DNA of 64,000 nucleotides, from contig JAQOOI010000064.1 in assembly GCA_028554645.1 (NCBI GenBank), forward strand, positions 992,001-1,056,000. The letters are read 5' to 3'. Under the pieces are notes generated by a model. It saw only the letters and a program-made list of their open reading frames with translations. It was not told where the DNA came from and ran no database searches. This DNA is from Omphalotus guepiniiformis. Its lineage: Eukaryota > Basidiomycota > Agaricomycetes > Agaricales > Omphalotaceae. This document shows positions 22,862-33,445 of this stretch, one piece after another; within the stretch, counting starts at the first letter, position 1; every line of letters starts with the position of its first letter. The position numbers and the translations under genes were made by a program.

Positions 22862-25800
22862 ATGGAGGTTCGTTTGGTTGCTATTACTCTGTTGTAGCTT
22901 TGCTGACGAGTACCGCTAGGCTTTGCTCGATTTCTCTGGAGAATTTGATGTCGCGCTTCTTGACAAGGTCGTCATGGCCTTCTACACCAGCTCTGGGCCG
23001 GAGGTTGCCTTTCTTCTCTACTCAGCCCCACAAATCATGCTCAATGGACTACTTTGTTCTAGCAAAAAATGGCGCAGCAGGTGTTGACGCAGTTTGAGGA
23101 GCATCCTGACTCGTGGACTCGGGTTCCGAATATCTTAGAACAATCTTCATTCCCTCAAGCCAAGGTTCGGATGTTTCTACTATGTTTCAGTCCTAGAATC
23201 TAATCTTCAATGCTTCTCCAGTATGTCGGCTTACAGATCCTGGAAAAACTTATCACAACAAGGTGGAAAACACTACCTGAGGGTCAACGACAAGGTCCGC
23301 TTTTCCCCTCTGAATTGCTCACTCGTGAGTCGAACATCCGGATTTTTCAGGTATCCGGAATTTCGTGGTAGGAGTTACCGTCAAGGTCGCGTCCGATGAA
23401 ACAACGATGCGAAAAGAGAAGACCTATATAAATAAGCTGAACTTGGCGCTCATCCAGGTCAACATACAATTCAGTACCGAGACGGGACTTGCACGCTTAC
23501 CCGCCTTCTGTAGATCCTCAAACAAGAATGGCCCCACAACTGGCCAAACTTCATCACAGAGCTTGTTGAATCATCCAAGACGAATCTGTCTCTATGCGAG
23601 AACAACATGGTCATCTTGAAGTTGCTTTCCGAAGAAATCTTCGATTTCTCTGCAGAGCAGATGACGCAAAACAAGATCAAGAGTTTGAAGAACCAGATGT
23701 GTGGGGAGTTTTCTGATATCTTCAAGCTCTGTTCCGAAGTTCTGGAGGAAGCGAACAAAACTTCTCTCATCAAGGCAACGCTAGAGACGTTCTTAAGATT
23801 CTTGAACTGGATACCTCTGGGATTCATTTTCGAGACAACTATTATTGATCTGTTGCTCAACCGCGTACGTCGAGGAACCCTTGTGTGTGGAACTACTCAC
23901 GAGCCAGCTATGATCTAGTTCCTTGAAGCTCCCGAGTTCCGCAACATCACGCTGAAATGCCTAGCGGAAATAGCTGCTCTGACTGTTGGGCCGGAATATG
24001 ATCCCAAATTCGTCATCCTATTCGCCATGGTCATGACTTCAGTCAATCGCATGATTCCCCCAAGTACTAACATTGCCCAAGCGTATGCCAATGCCGGTGA
24101 TGCTGGTCAAGAGTTGGTACTTAATCTCTCCCTTTTCCTGTCTAATTTCCTATCCAATCATCTTCGTGCGGTTGAAACCGAGAACAATCGCGACGTTCTA
24201 CTAAATGCGCACCTTTACATGGTCAAGGTTTCTCAAGTAGATGAACGGGAAATTTTCAAGATTTGCTTGGAGTACTGGTTGAAACTTGTGGCGGAGTTGT
24301 ATGATGAAATCCAAAGCTTGCCAATTGGAGATTCTGGTCTATTGATGGGTCTGAACTTGGGCGGTCCAAGTGGAAACATGCTAAATGGCATGTCTTTGAG
24401 GAAGAACATTTACAGCGACGTTCTTTCAAACTTGCGATTGGTGGTCATTGAGAGAATGGTGAAACCTGAAGAAGTGAGTTGTCTAAAGTTGCTTGTAATG
24501 CTTACTTCTGATTCGCTCTTCAGGTGCTCATTGTCGAGAATGAAGAGGGAGAGATTGTCCGAGAATTCATGAAGGAAAGCGATACCATAGTTCTCTACAA
24601 GTCCATGCGTGAACTATTGGTCTACCTTACCCATCTCGACGTGGCTGACACTGAAACTATCCTCACCGAAAAGCTTGCGAAACAAGTCGATGGTTCTGAA
24701 TGGTCATGGCAGAATTTGAATACTTTGTGCTGGGCTATTGGATCTATATCCGGTGCAATGAGTAAGTCTTATCAGAGGTTGCTTCGATTTGCTCCTTTTT
24801 CTGATGCACGTTCCACAGATGAAGAAACCGAGAAGCGCTTCCTTGTCACGGTGATAAAAGATTTACTAGGCTTGTGCGAAATCAAACGTGGCAAGGACAA
24901 CAAGGCCGTGGTCGCTTCGGATATCATGTACATTGTGGGGCAGTATCCCCGTTTCCTGAAGGCGCATTGGAAATTCTTGAAAACAGTGGTGAACAAGCTA
25001 TTCGAGTTCATGCATGAGACGCACGAAGGTATGTCCCTGATCGTAGTGTTGTTTCCATCGAATCTTAGAGTTGCTTTAGGTGTTCAGGACATGGCCTGCG
25101 ATACGTTCATCAAGATAGCACAAAAATGTAGGCGACATTTCGTCATGCAGCAGTCGGGTGAACAGGAACCTTTTGTCGACGAAATCTTGCGGCTACTACA
25201 CCGGATTACTGTGGACCTCTCTCCACAACAAGTCCATACGTTCTACGAGGCCGTTGGTTACATGATATCTGCTCAGCCCAACAAGCCTCAACAGGAGAAG
25301 CTCATTGCTAAGTTGATGGAATTGCCGAACAATGCGGTACTTAATATCTCTCTTCAGTCGCGACCGTGAATCTAATGTGTTATTGATGTAGTGGGACTCG
25401 TTGATGGCTCAAGCCGCCCAGAGCATGGATGTGTTGGCGAGCACGGATAACATCAAGATTTTATCGAATGTCCTGAAGACCAATGTGTCTGCTTGCACTT
25501 CCATCGGTAGCTTCTACTTGCCACAGATCGGGCGTGTATTCCTTGATATGCTTGGCCTGTACAAGGCAGTAAGTGGGATCATTAGTGAGACTATCGTCAA
25601 AGAAGGTTTGCTCTTACTTGCTCTCTTTTGACGCAGTACTGACTCAATCATTTATTCAGGTCTTGTTGCCACCAAGACTCCGAAAATTCGTCAACTGCGA
25701 ACTGTGAAGAAAGAAATCTTGAAGCTGATGGAGACTTATGTCAAGAAAGCGGAAGACCTTGATGCTGTCAACATCAACTTCATGCCTCCTTTACTCGATG

Positions 25801-26908
25801 CCATCCTTGGCGATTACAACCGCAACGTACCTGCTGCTCGAGATGCAGAGGTCTTGAACGTGATGGCCACTATCACCGGACGTCTCGCGGTAAGCTTCCA
25901 CTGTTGTAATCTATGCTGAAAGCCTCAACATTATGCATGATAGGCATTGCTGACACCTCAAGTTCCCGCAATTCTTGATGCCGTGTTTGAACCGACATTG
26001 AATATGATTAACCAAGATTTCTCCGAATTCCCGGAACATCGAGTGGGCTTCTTCAAGCTACTGCGAGCCATCAATCTTCATTGCTTCCCTGGTGAGTGTT
26101 TGGTTGCTCATCGCATGTGCTATGTCTCGCTGATGACATGGATGCAGCTCTGTTAACCATACCCCCAACCCAGTTCAAGCTTTTCATGGATAGTATTGTC
26201 TGGGCTATCAAGCACACTATGCGGGACATCGCTGATACTGGATTGAACCGTGAGGCCAATTCTTCATTCGGCATATCAACTGGCGCTAACTTAAATTAAA
26301 ACCAGTATGCTTGGAAGTAGTGAACAACTTTGCCAGTGCTGCTGATCCGGCTGTTAGCAATGCGTTCTTCCAGCAATATTTCCTGAGCATTGTTCAAGAT
26401 ATCTTCTTTGTCTTAACTGACACAGACCATAAAAGTGGTTTCAAACTGCAGAGTGTACTGCTTGCCCGGATGTTCCAGCTCGTTGAACTCAACGTCATCC
26501 AGACTCCTCTGTATGATCCCGCCCAGGTCTCGGATCCCAACGTCACAAATGCCTTGTTTTTGCGAGAGTATTGTGCCAATCTCCTTAAAACCGCTTTTCC
26601 TCACGTGCAACCGTAAGTAGGATCACATTGTCATATCTTCTCCCTTTCTAATTGTCGTTACTAGTGTCCAAGTACAGACATTCGTCAACGGCCTCAGTGA
26701 ATACCACAGTGATTCAAACCGTTTCAAATCGGCTCTTCGAGATTTCCTCATTCAACTCAAAGAGTTTTCTGGAGACAATACAGAGTTATATCTGGAGGAG
26801 AAAGAAGCAGACAGCCTCAGACAGGCCGAGGAGGAGCGACAGGCAGCCATGCGAATTCCTGGTATGCTCAAGCCTTCGCAATTAGAGGACAAGGACGAGG
26901 ACATATAA
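22862..26908 (+). CDS. crm1: exportin-1 (CRM1/Xpo1), nuclear export receptor
   Basis: Sixteen exons (22862-22867, 22920-23003, 23063-23164, 23222-23294, 23351-23457, 23514-23864, 23919-24473, 24524-24761, 24819-25028, 25080-25336, 25392-25605, 25660-25889, 25944-26091, 26148-26249, 26306-26612, 26665-26908) give about 1,075 residues, the normal CRM1 length. Strong CRM1 segments include [45 protein letters not shown] and [19 protein letters not shown]. It carries leucine-rich-signal cargo out of the nucleus with RanGTP. The leptomycin B target cysteine is present ([15 protein letters not shown]; codon 24875-24877, about residue 525). The first coding exon is only 6 nt (Met-Glu). All introns are canonical GT-AG. 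Confidence 0.95.
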
Positions 26909-27180
26909 TTTATGGACGCCACTGTCTTCTTGAATTAACGAGCTATTTCACGACCTTATCCCTCTCGTTCATTTCTCATTTTTATTCATTTTACCTGCGT
27001 GCAGGTTGCTTTCGATAGCTTCTGATGTAATATTAGGGACTCGTATGAACAAATATAATGTAGAAATGATTGTAACCTTGCTGTTGAAGAACACAGACTC
27101 GTCGGCCTTAGGACTATCTGATGATTGAGGTTAGGTGTAAACCTCGCCAAACATACTTTTTCACTCCAGACTCCCTACCC

Positions 27181-27890
27181 ATGTTCAAAAAGTGTGTCTC
27201 TTGGTTGATTCCGTTGAGCACCTAGCTCACGATGGGTTTGATTGATATAGATTTCAACCCTCGACAGATATCGCTGGCCATACGCCAGTCAAAACTTCAG
27301 TCCAAAGATCGATACGGTCAGCAGTACTTGCGCAATGGAAAATCGAGCCGGAGACTTTAGAGGTGATATGGCCTAAGAAAGAAGGTCTTGTTCACGTCAA
27401 ATGGTCAGTCTACATATTCCTTTATATGTTGATCCATCTCATCTGGCGCAGCAGAGAACACATCTCGATCTTCACAGTTCATGGCGAACCCATACTCTTT
27501 CAACATTTCGATGGACCAATCTATCCCACTCTTCGAATCCTTCATAAATGCAAGTTACGTTTCTATTCTACGTAACAAATCGCTCATCTTTAGACAGACC
27601 CTGAGGTCCTGCCAATGGTAAGGGTTGACCGTGGTGCTATAAGGTTCCTCCTTGCAGGCGCACACATGATGTGTCCTGGTCTCACATCAGCAGGAGGGTA
27701 TTTACCTCCTGCCGAGAAAGCCCTTCCGGCTGGTACACCAGTGGCAATACATGCGGAAGGTAAAGAACATGCTGTCGGAGTCGGTATTACGAAATTGGAT
27801 ACGGAGGAAATGCGGAAAGTGAACAAGGGAATTGGGGTCGAAACTGTAACATATTTGGGGGACGATCTTTGGGCAGTAAAGACGCTTTGA
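27181..27890 (+). CDS. tma20: MCTS1/Tma20 PUA-domain translation factor
   Basis: Four exons (27181-27191, 27251-27403, 27452-27549, 27598-27890) give 184 residues, the normal size. The sequence runs MFKKF, a pre-PUA domain, REHISIFTVHGEP, DGPIYPTLRILHKYPEVLP, then a PUA domain with GAIRFLLAGAHMMCPGLTS and VNKGIGVETV. MCTS1/Tma20 works with DENR/Tma22 in 40S recycling and reinitiation. The first coding exon is 11 nt. The last intron (27550-27597) has a GC donor in the classic form T|GCAAGT and ends ACAG; it restores the conserved Tyr-Pro. The gene is tandem with and about 270 bp downstream of CRM1. Confidence 0.92.
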
Positions 27891-28927
27891 GGGGTAGACT
27901 GTTATCACCCAGTGAGTGTGTAATGCCGTTCTTGATGCAGCTTATACTTATGCCTTGCGCCTCCATGGTTCCTTACCTTCATTTGTCCATACAACTTGTC
28001 ATCACTTCATCACTTGTATCATTATCCGCGGCCGGCCCACTTTTGAACCAGCTCGTCTATGTTCTTTTGGGCGCTTATTCAAACTTTACAATTTTGTATC
28101 CAATCGTACCGAAACTCCGATCAACGCCAGACACACGAGTCAGGCCAACCAAATTCTCTGAGGCGTGTTCTCGTGTGATGAATGTCAGAAGCAAATGATA
28201 TGAAAAAGGTTTTCTGAGTTGGCAAGTCATGGCCATCGCAATACAACTTGAGACTACTAGACATTTACCGTTTGCTCCCGGCTACAACGCTGTCACTGAT
28301 ATGACTAGATATGTAATATCCTGTCTACAAGGATGAGAATTTCACTCTCCTAGATGTGGCATGCCTATCGTATCAGTTGTTATGCGTTGGCTCGCGAGAG
28401 TATGCAGCTACCAGCACTTGGATATGCCACCGGATATGTTACGGGTATCCGTATAAGTTTCATTTGTCGCTTAGTAGAATGGACAGAGAACGACCCTTTT
28501 CTTCACGTTCAGGTTCAAGCTGTAACTAGTCCCGTTTTCAACCGAGCACTGTCAGGGTTCTCAATTATAGCACCATATTCCACGGAGCGCAACATAATTG
28601 CGCAGACCATAATTGCCACAAGCAAAAGACATTCCATGTTTCACCCCTGTGTTCACGGAATGATACTACAGTCAAAAAGCCGAATAGCATGGAAGTTCTC
28701 ACCACTGGGGTCGCACGACCAATGATTACGATGACTTCGGTAATTCGCTGTCTCAGTTGTCTTGCCATCAGGCTACCAAATATACAAATAAACATTGACA
28801 ACCAGGAAACCGAAGTAAACAATATCGGCGCATGTAAGTAAGCTGGCCAGGACAGTAGTAAGAAACATACTATAGTTAGTGAGAGAGAGAGGAAAATTCA
28901 ATCATATACATCTAACAGCAAGCACGC
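27891..28927. other. 1-kb stretch without a recognisable gene
   Basis: Both strands were read. The plus strand has only short unrelated frames. On the minus strand a hydrophobic frame starts at about 28869 (MFLTTVLASLLTCADIVYFG) and stops after about 31 codons. Another hydrophobic frame lies at 28565-28822. Together they could be remnants of a small multi-span membrane protein gene, but I could not join them into a convincing model. Confidence 0.4.
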
Positions 28928-30121
28928 CTAGCATTCTTGATACAAATTATATGAGACGCGGAAGTCGTTGGAAAACGGGAGGGGATCAAGATCGAGCTCA
29001 TAGGGATAAAAGGAGGAATCGTCCGAGTCGATGTATATATGTGGGGAGATACGACCCAACCGGCTTCTGTCTGCAGGCAACGGTATGGTAGCAGGGTCGG
29101 GCAAAGTCAATGAAGAACTCGACTGGATGGAAGGTGTGAGAGGAGTATCCGACTCGTCGTCTGACGTATCCTCAATGGCGTCGGGGACAGGAAGATCAGC
29201 TACGTCATCCAAGACACAATAAGGAAGAGCATTGTCGGAGGAGTTATTAAAGCTGGGCTCGAAAGGGTAAGAATGGACGACAGGAGGATGAAAAAGAGGA
29301 GGGTAAGGTACGAGATATGGATACGAAATGGGAGATGCGAAGTAAGAATGAGAAGTGAGGTCGTCTGACGAAGACATAGGTGAGGGCAGGGGACTCAGCA
29401 CTTGGTCGTCATCTTCCTCATTTTGCAAGGTAGACCCACTGTCAACAGTGAAGTCGTCGTCGTCATTGTCATCGTCACCAAGGGCTTCCAATAACGAGTC
29501 CAACCATTGAGCCTCGGAAGCATTACCGTCAGCACCAGGACGATCCACGAATTTCTCGACATCAGGAAACATGAAAGAGTCGGCGTCTTCTGGGTTTTCT
29601 TCCTCCTCGACTTCGGAAGCTAGGGTCTCTGAGTAGTCACCGTCTGTGCGGTCAGGAGGGGTAGAAGCGTTGGCGGTTAATGGAATGGAACGGACAAAGG
29701 AATTTTTTAGCAGCACCCAACGATGCAAGCTGCACTTGTCCTTACTACCACCAGACAAATGCAGCTTGGAGCGGGCCAGTGAAGAGAGATTAGGGGAGTC
29801 GGACGACATAGTTGAATATGCACTAGTAGCAGGCGCAGGCAGGCCTAGAACGCGAAAAAATTTAGCAAAAGTGAATGAAACACGAGGAAAATTGATTGTG
29901 AACATACGGTCAGCGGTGGTGTATACGTTCGACGATTTCGGGTTCAAAAAGCAAGGAACCGTTGTTGGATAAATGTACGACTGTATTAACCATTCTCGTC
30001 GGAAATGATGCCAGTCAAATACTGGTTTACCGGGAGATAAGAGAGAAGACAAAGGCAAGAGAAAAAAAATAGGGCTCAAGCAGACATGGTGGATGGATGG
30101 TTGGTGGTGGTTGACAGTCAA
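28928..30121 (-). CDS. acidic Ser/Pro-rich orphan protein
   Basis: An open frame of up to 397 codons runs without stops. The convincing part starts at the ATG at about 29810 (MSSDSPNLSSLARSKLHLSGG) and ends YNLYQEC. Near its start is a compact basic segment (KDKCSLHRWVLLKNSFVRS) that looks conserved. The rest is acidic and rich in Asp, Ser and Pro, with an Asp run (DDDNDDDDF) and PEST-like blocks, suggesting an unstable regulatory protein. The 5' part probably contains an intron (GTATGT at about 29906 to CTAG at about 29847) that keeps frame, so a longer protein from 30121 is possible. I do not recognise the family and propose no function. Confidence 0.5.
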   Translation of the reverse strand: MTVNHHQPSIHHVCLSPIFFLLPLSSLLSPGKPVFDWHHFRREWLIQSYIYPTTVPCFLNPKSSNVYTTADRMFTINFPRVSFTFAKFFRVLGLPAPATSAYSTMSSDSPNLSSLARSKLHLSGGSKDKCSLHRWVLLKNSFVRSIPLTANASTPPDRTDGDYSETLASEVEEEENPEDADSFMFPDVEKFVDRPGADGNASEAQWLDSLLEALGDDDNDDDDFTVDSGSTLQNEEDDDQVLSPLPSPMSSSDDLTSHSYFASPISYPYLVPYPPLFHPPVVHSYPFEPSFNNSSDNALPYCVLDDVADLPVPDAIEDTSDDESDTPLTPSIQSSSSLTLPDPATIPLPADRSRLGRISPHIYIDSDDSSFYPYELDLDPLPFSNDFRVSYNLYQEC

Positions 30122-30309
30122 GTGGGGAAGCGAGACAACGGAATATCCCCCTTTTTAACTTCCCTTACGCGTTTATGACTCACGAACCACCGAACCAGTT
30201 CGATCACTTCCTCACGCGGCTCGTCATGATTCCGAACCAACCCGGCCAGGTCAATAGATATGCCTTCTACGGATACATACAATAATTTCAAAAATATACA
30301 ATCCTCGCA

Positions 30310-33113
30310 TCATCCTTCGTCCATCTTGTCATCTCCATCTTTCACCGTCTCCAGCAACTTTTTCATCTTGCCGATGCTTTTAGGTGAAATATCGCGTGCT
30401 ATCGCGAGTAGTTGCGCCGACTTGACTTCATCCCCTACCAACCGGTAAACCTTCGCCAGTTGGAAGACCACATTCGACTCTTCCGGCGATGAACTGCGTA
30501 GGTGTTCCAGGTCTTTGATCGCGAACTGTTTATCCGTCAGGGCGTGATTAAATACGCAATAGGAAACGCAGCACTGACTCTATACTCCTTCGTTGAGATA
30601 AGGATTTTTGCTCTCCGATAACGAACTAGTGCATTCTCAGGCGCTAGGCGTACAGCTTCGTCGAATAAAGCGCGAGCACCATCACGATCACCTCTCCGCT
30701 CCACTGCCTATTATAGTCGTCAGGAATCATTTTTAATCTTTTGAGTAAACCAGCCCAAAACACTCACCATACCCACACACCCTAGTAGAACGGCATTTTT
30801 CGGATGTATCTCCAGGGCTTTCCGGAAATGATACTCAGCGAGTCGCAATTTGCTCATCCTCAAGTAGCAAGTCCCTAGTCCGTACCTAAAATGCAATATG
30901 TTTGTCATGAGCCATCTAAGAACGAGAAAAGGCACGCGTACCAAGCATTATAGTGGCGAGGATCTACACGTAACGCGGATTGGAAGAAGTTTACGGCCTT
31001 GTCCAAGTCTTCATCTATCGTCTCGTGGCCGCTCAAAGTGAACGCGTATGCACATGAAGGGTCTATTTGTGCTGCACGCCGAAAGCATGTCAAGGCTTGC
31101 GATCTTTCCTTCTGTAACGAGAAAAGATTGCCGATTGCGATCCAAGCTTGAGGCGAACGTGGGTTGATGTTCAGCAACTCTTGTGCGAGAAATGACAAAT
31201 CGGTAGGCCGCTGGAGGTGCCACAGAAGTGTCGAGTATACTTCCATGTCCCATAGACGATAAGGTTCCAATGTACGAACAGCCTTGAAGGTTCGTTCTGC
31301 CTATGATAAAGATGTGATGAATTAACTTTGTGTTCGCGATCAAAGAAAAAGAAACATACAGAGGCATAGTCCCCCTTTTCATAGTGAGCCTTTCCCACCA
31401 TTGAAAGAACCCAAGGTGTTTGCTGATGGGCATTAGGAAGCTGCTCCAGCTCGTCGAGACATGTTTTAGAATCATACATCGTTAATGCCCTGGTTGCAGC
31501 CGCGAATCGCCGCATGATGTCGTAGATATATTTACAAGCCATTTCTACCTCGTATGCATCTTGAATTGCTTGTTCGTAAGTGGCCGCCCAGACACTTGAG
31601 GAAGGAGAGTCTTCAGAACGTGGAGAATGCGCCACGGCTGGGGGTGAGGGAGAGTACGCTACTTCCGCAGCGTCTTCGTTTGATTCAATAGAGCGTGACC
31701 GTGCATGACTCTGTTGACGTCGTCTATCTCGGTTAGATGACTGGAGAAAAAAGTCAACAGCCATAAAATCAAAATAGGGCAAACATATTACTTTAACAGG
31801 TTGCTTTGAGCCTGTGCTCATCAACCGAGTACTTCGTCGGGTGACCATATTGTTGTTAACAGCTGGATTATTACTCTTACCAGCAGGCGGATTTGATTTA
31901 GAAGACGACGAAGGCTGAAAAGTATTAATCAAAGATGAGAATTTGGTAGGAAAGCTCAGTTCCGGTCGCACGCGTGCCTTTTTCGAGGAGTCGTCTGCGG
32001 GTAACTTCAACGGCTTAGACAATTTGAGATCGGAATAAGCGGCAGTCGAGCGCAATTTCTTTGGCAATGGGCCGGCTTCATCTGCGGAAGATAGCGGTCG
32101 AGTTATATGTTGTTGCGTTGAACCAGAGACAGTCGGTTGAGAACGACTACTCCGATGTGCTTGATGAAAAGTAGAATCGGCCAAGTGAAAAGGCGAATCA
32201 TTGCTCGCTCTACAAGATTGGAAGCATTTAAGTAGTCGAACATAAGTTTGACGACGGACTCACAATGATTCACGAGGTCCTAGTGTAGAACCAATACGAA
32301 ATGGTTGTGGTTGGTTGGCGTCAGGCTTCCATCCGCGAAAAAGGTTACCAGCATTGCCGGTATCAGGAGTAAAAAACCCACTCCCAGTCGATATGGGTCC
32401 TGTAGGCTTGGACAAGGGTTCCTCGGTTATTGACTGCTTAATGGGTTCTGCAAGTGGGGGGAATAGTTCATCAATTTCCGGCACAGATCCTGTATATTCA
32501 ACTTAGTTGGATACCCCTGAGTTCATGGCACGTACATACCCAATGCACACAAGCCCTCAAACGCTTCCCACAGCAGAGGATTCAAGGCTAAGGCTTCGCG
32601 AAAACTCTCTGATGCCATGGCTTGAAGATTGCCTCTCAGAGCCATAGTTCCGGATCGACAACGCATTGCAGCTAAATCAGAGTATTGCCGCGCGTTCCTG
32701 TTTGAGGTTGAAGCTATGAAAACAGAGGTTAGAGCAAGAGAAAGAAGGGTATAACAACATCACGCACTGGAAGGCGTATGTGCCAATTCACGCATTGCTT
32801 CTTCCAAGGCCTCGCGTGCCTGTCGATGTCTACCAAGGACAGTGCAGCATCTCGCTTTCAGCTCAAGACAGCCACTGCACTGTTCTTGTCTCGATATATC
32901 GACTACACACAGCGCAGAATAAGTTTGACCTTCGCGTAGCAGCGCGGTGGCATAGAGATGGCGAGCTTCATGATTGCTGTGGTTGATAGCGAAATAACGC
33001 TCAGCATAGAACACAGCAGATCTAGTCAGGTCAGAGTCCAGACATTCCCAGATGAGGCTTTGAAACCGTTGAGAGATGACTGGCAGAAGGGTAGGGGATT
33101 CTATGGGGTCCAT
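30310..33113 (-). CDS. cdc27: CDC27/APC3 subunit of the anaphase-promoting complex
   Basis: Nine exons (33113-32768, 32713-32540, 32489-32264, 32209-31792, 31740-31360, 31300-30942, 30885-30768, 30707-30579, 30525-30310) give about 788 residues. N-terminal TPR repeats (DLTRSAVFYAERYFAIN, EARHLYATALLREG) are followed by a disordered Ser-rich linker (residues about 200-400) and the C-terminal TPR superhelix (AWIAIGNLFSLQKERSQAL, HYNAWYGLGTCYLR, AEYHFRKALEIHPKNAVL, EESNVVFQLAKVYRLVGDE). CDC27 binds Cdh1/Cdc20 Ile-Arg tails and APC10 in the ubiquitin ligase that triggers anaphase. All introns are canonical. The stop is at 30310-30312. Confidence 0.92.
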
Positions 33114-33445
33114 GTGTACGAAAAGCGATTTCTAGGACATAGAGCACTTTCTGTGCATGAAACCAGCGGTATAAGCAAGTTTGACGCGATATGCTGAAAC
33201 TGGCAGATGTGTTTCTTGCTCGAGACGAAACACAGAACGACGTGCACACGGTGAAATAGTAAGAGCACCGAGGCGAAACTGCCAACCCTTCCGGCATCAC
33301 GTGACCTTAGACTGTTACGCACAATCCAACGGTGGACCCAGGGTCCAGTGGCAAAATTAAATTCCAATTCACAAACAAATTTAATTATGCCACAACGGTT
33401 CAATTCTACATCTCAATATGAAGCAGATTAACAAGGGTACTAAAG
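33114..33445. promoter_or_regulatory. CDC27 upstream region with TCACGTGA box
   Basis: This spacer separates the CDC27 start (minus, 33113) from the CCT1 stop (minus, 33446). It contains TCACGTGAC at 33297-33305, about 185 bp upstream of CDC27, the same palindrome seen before CRM1. No gene was seen. Confidence 0.4.

Noticed and set aside
28565..28822. Hydrophobic minus-strand frame that could be a membrane protein
   Set aside because: It cannot be joined to the short hydrophobic frame at 28869 or to any further exon in a convincing way; kept only as a note on the intergenic region.
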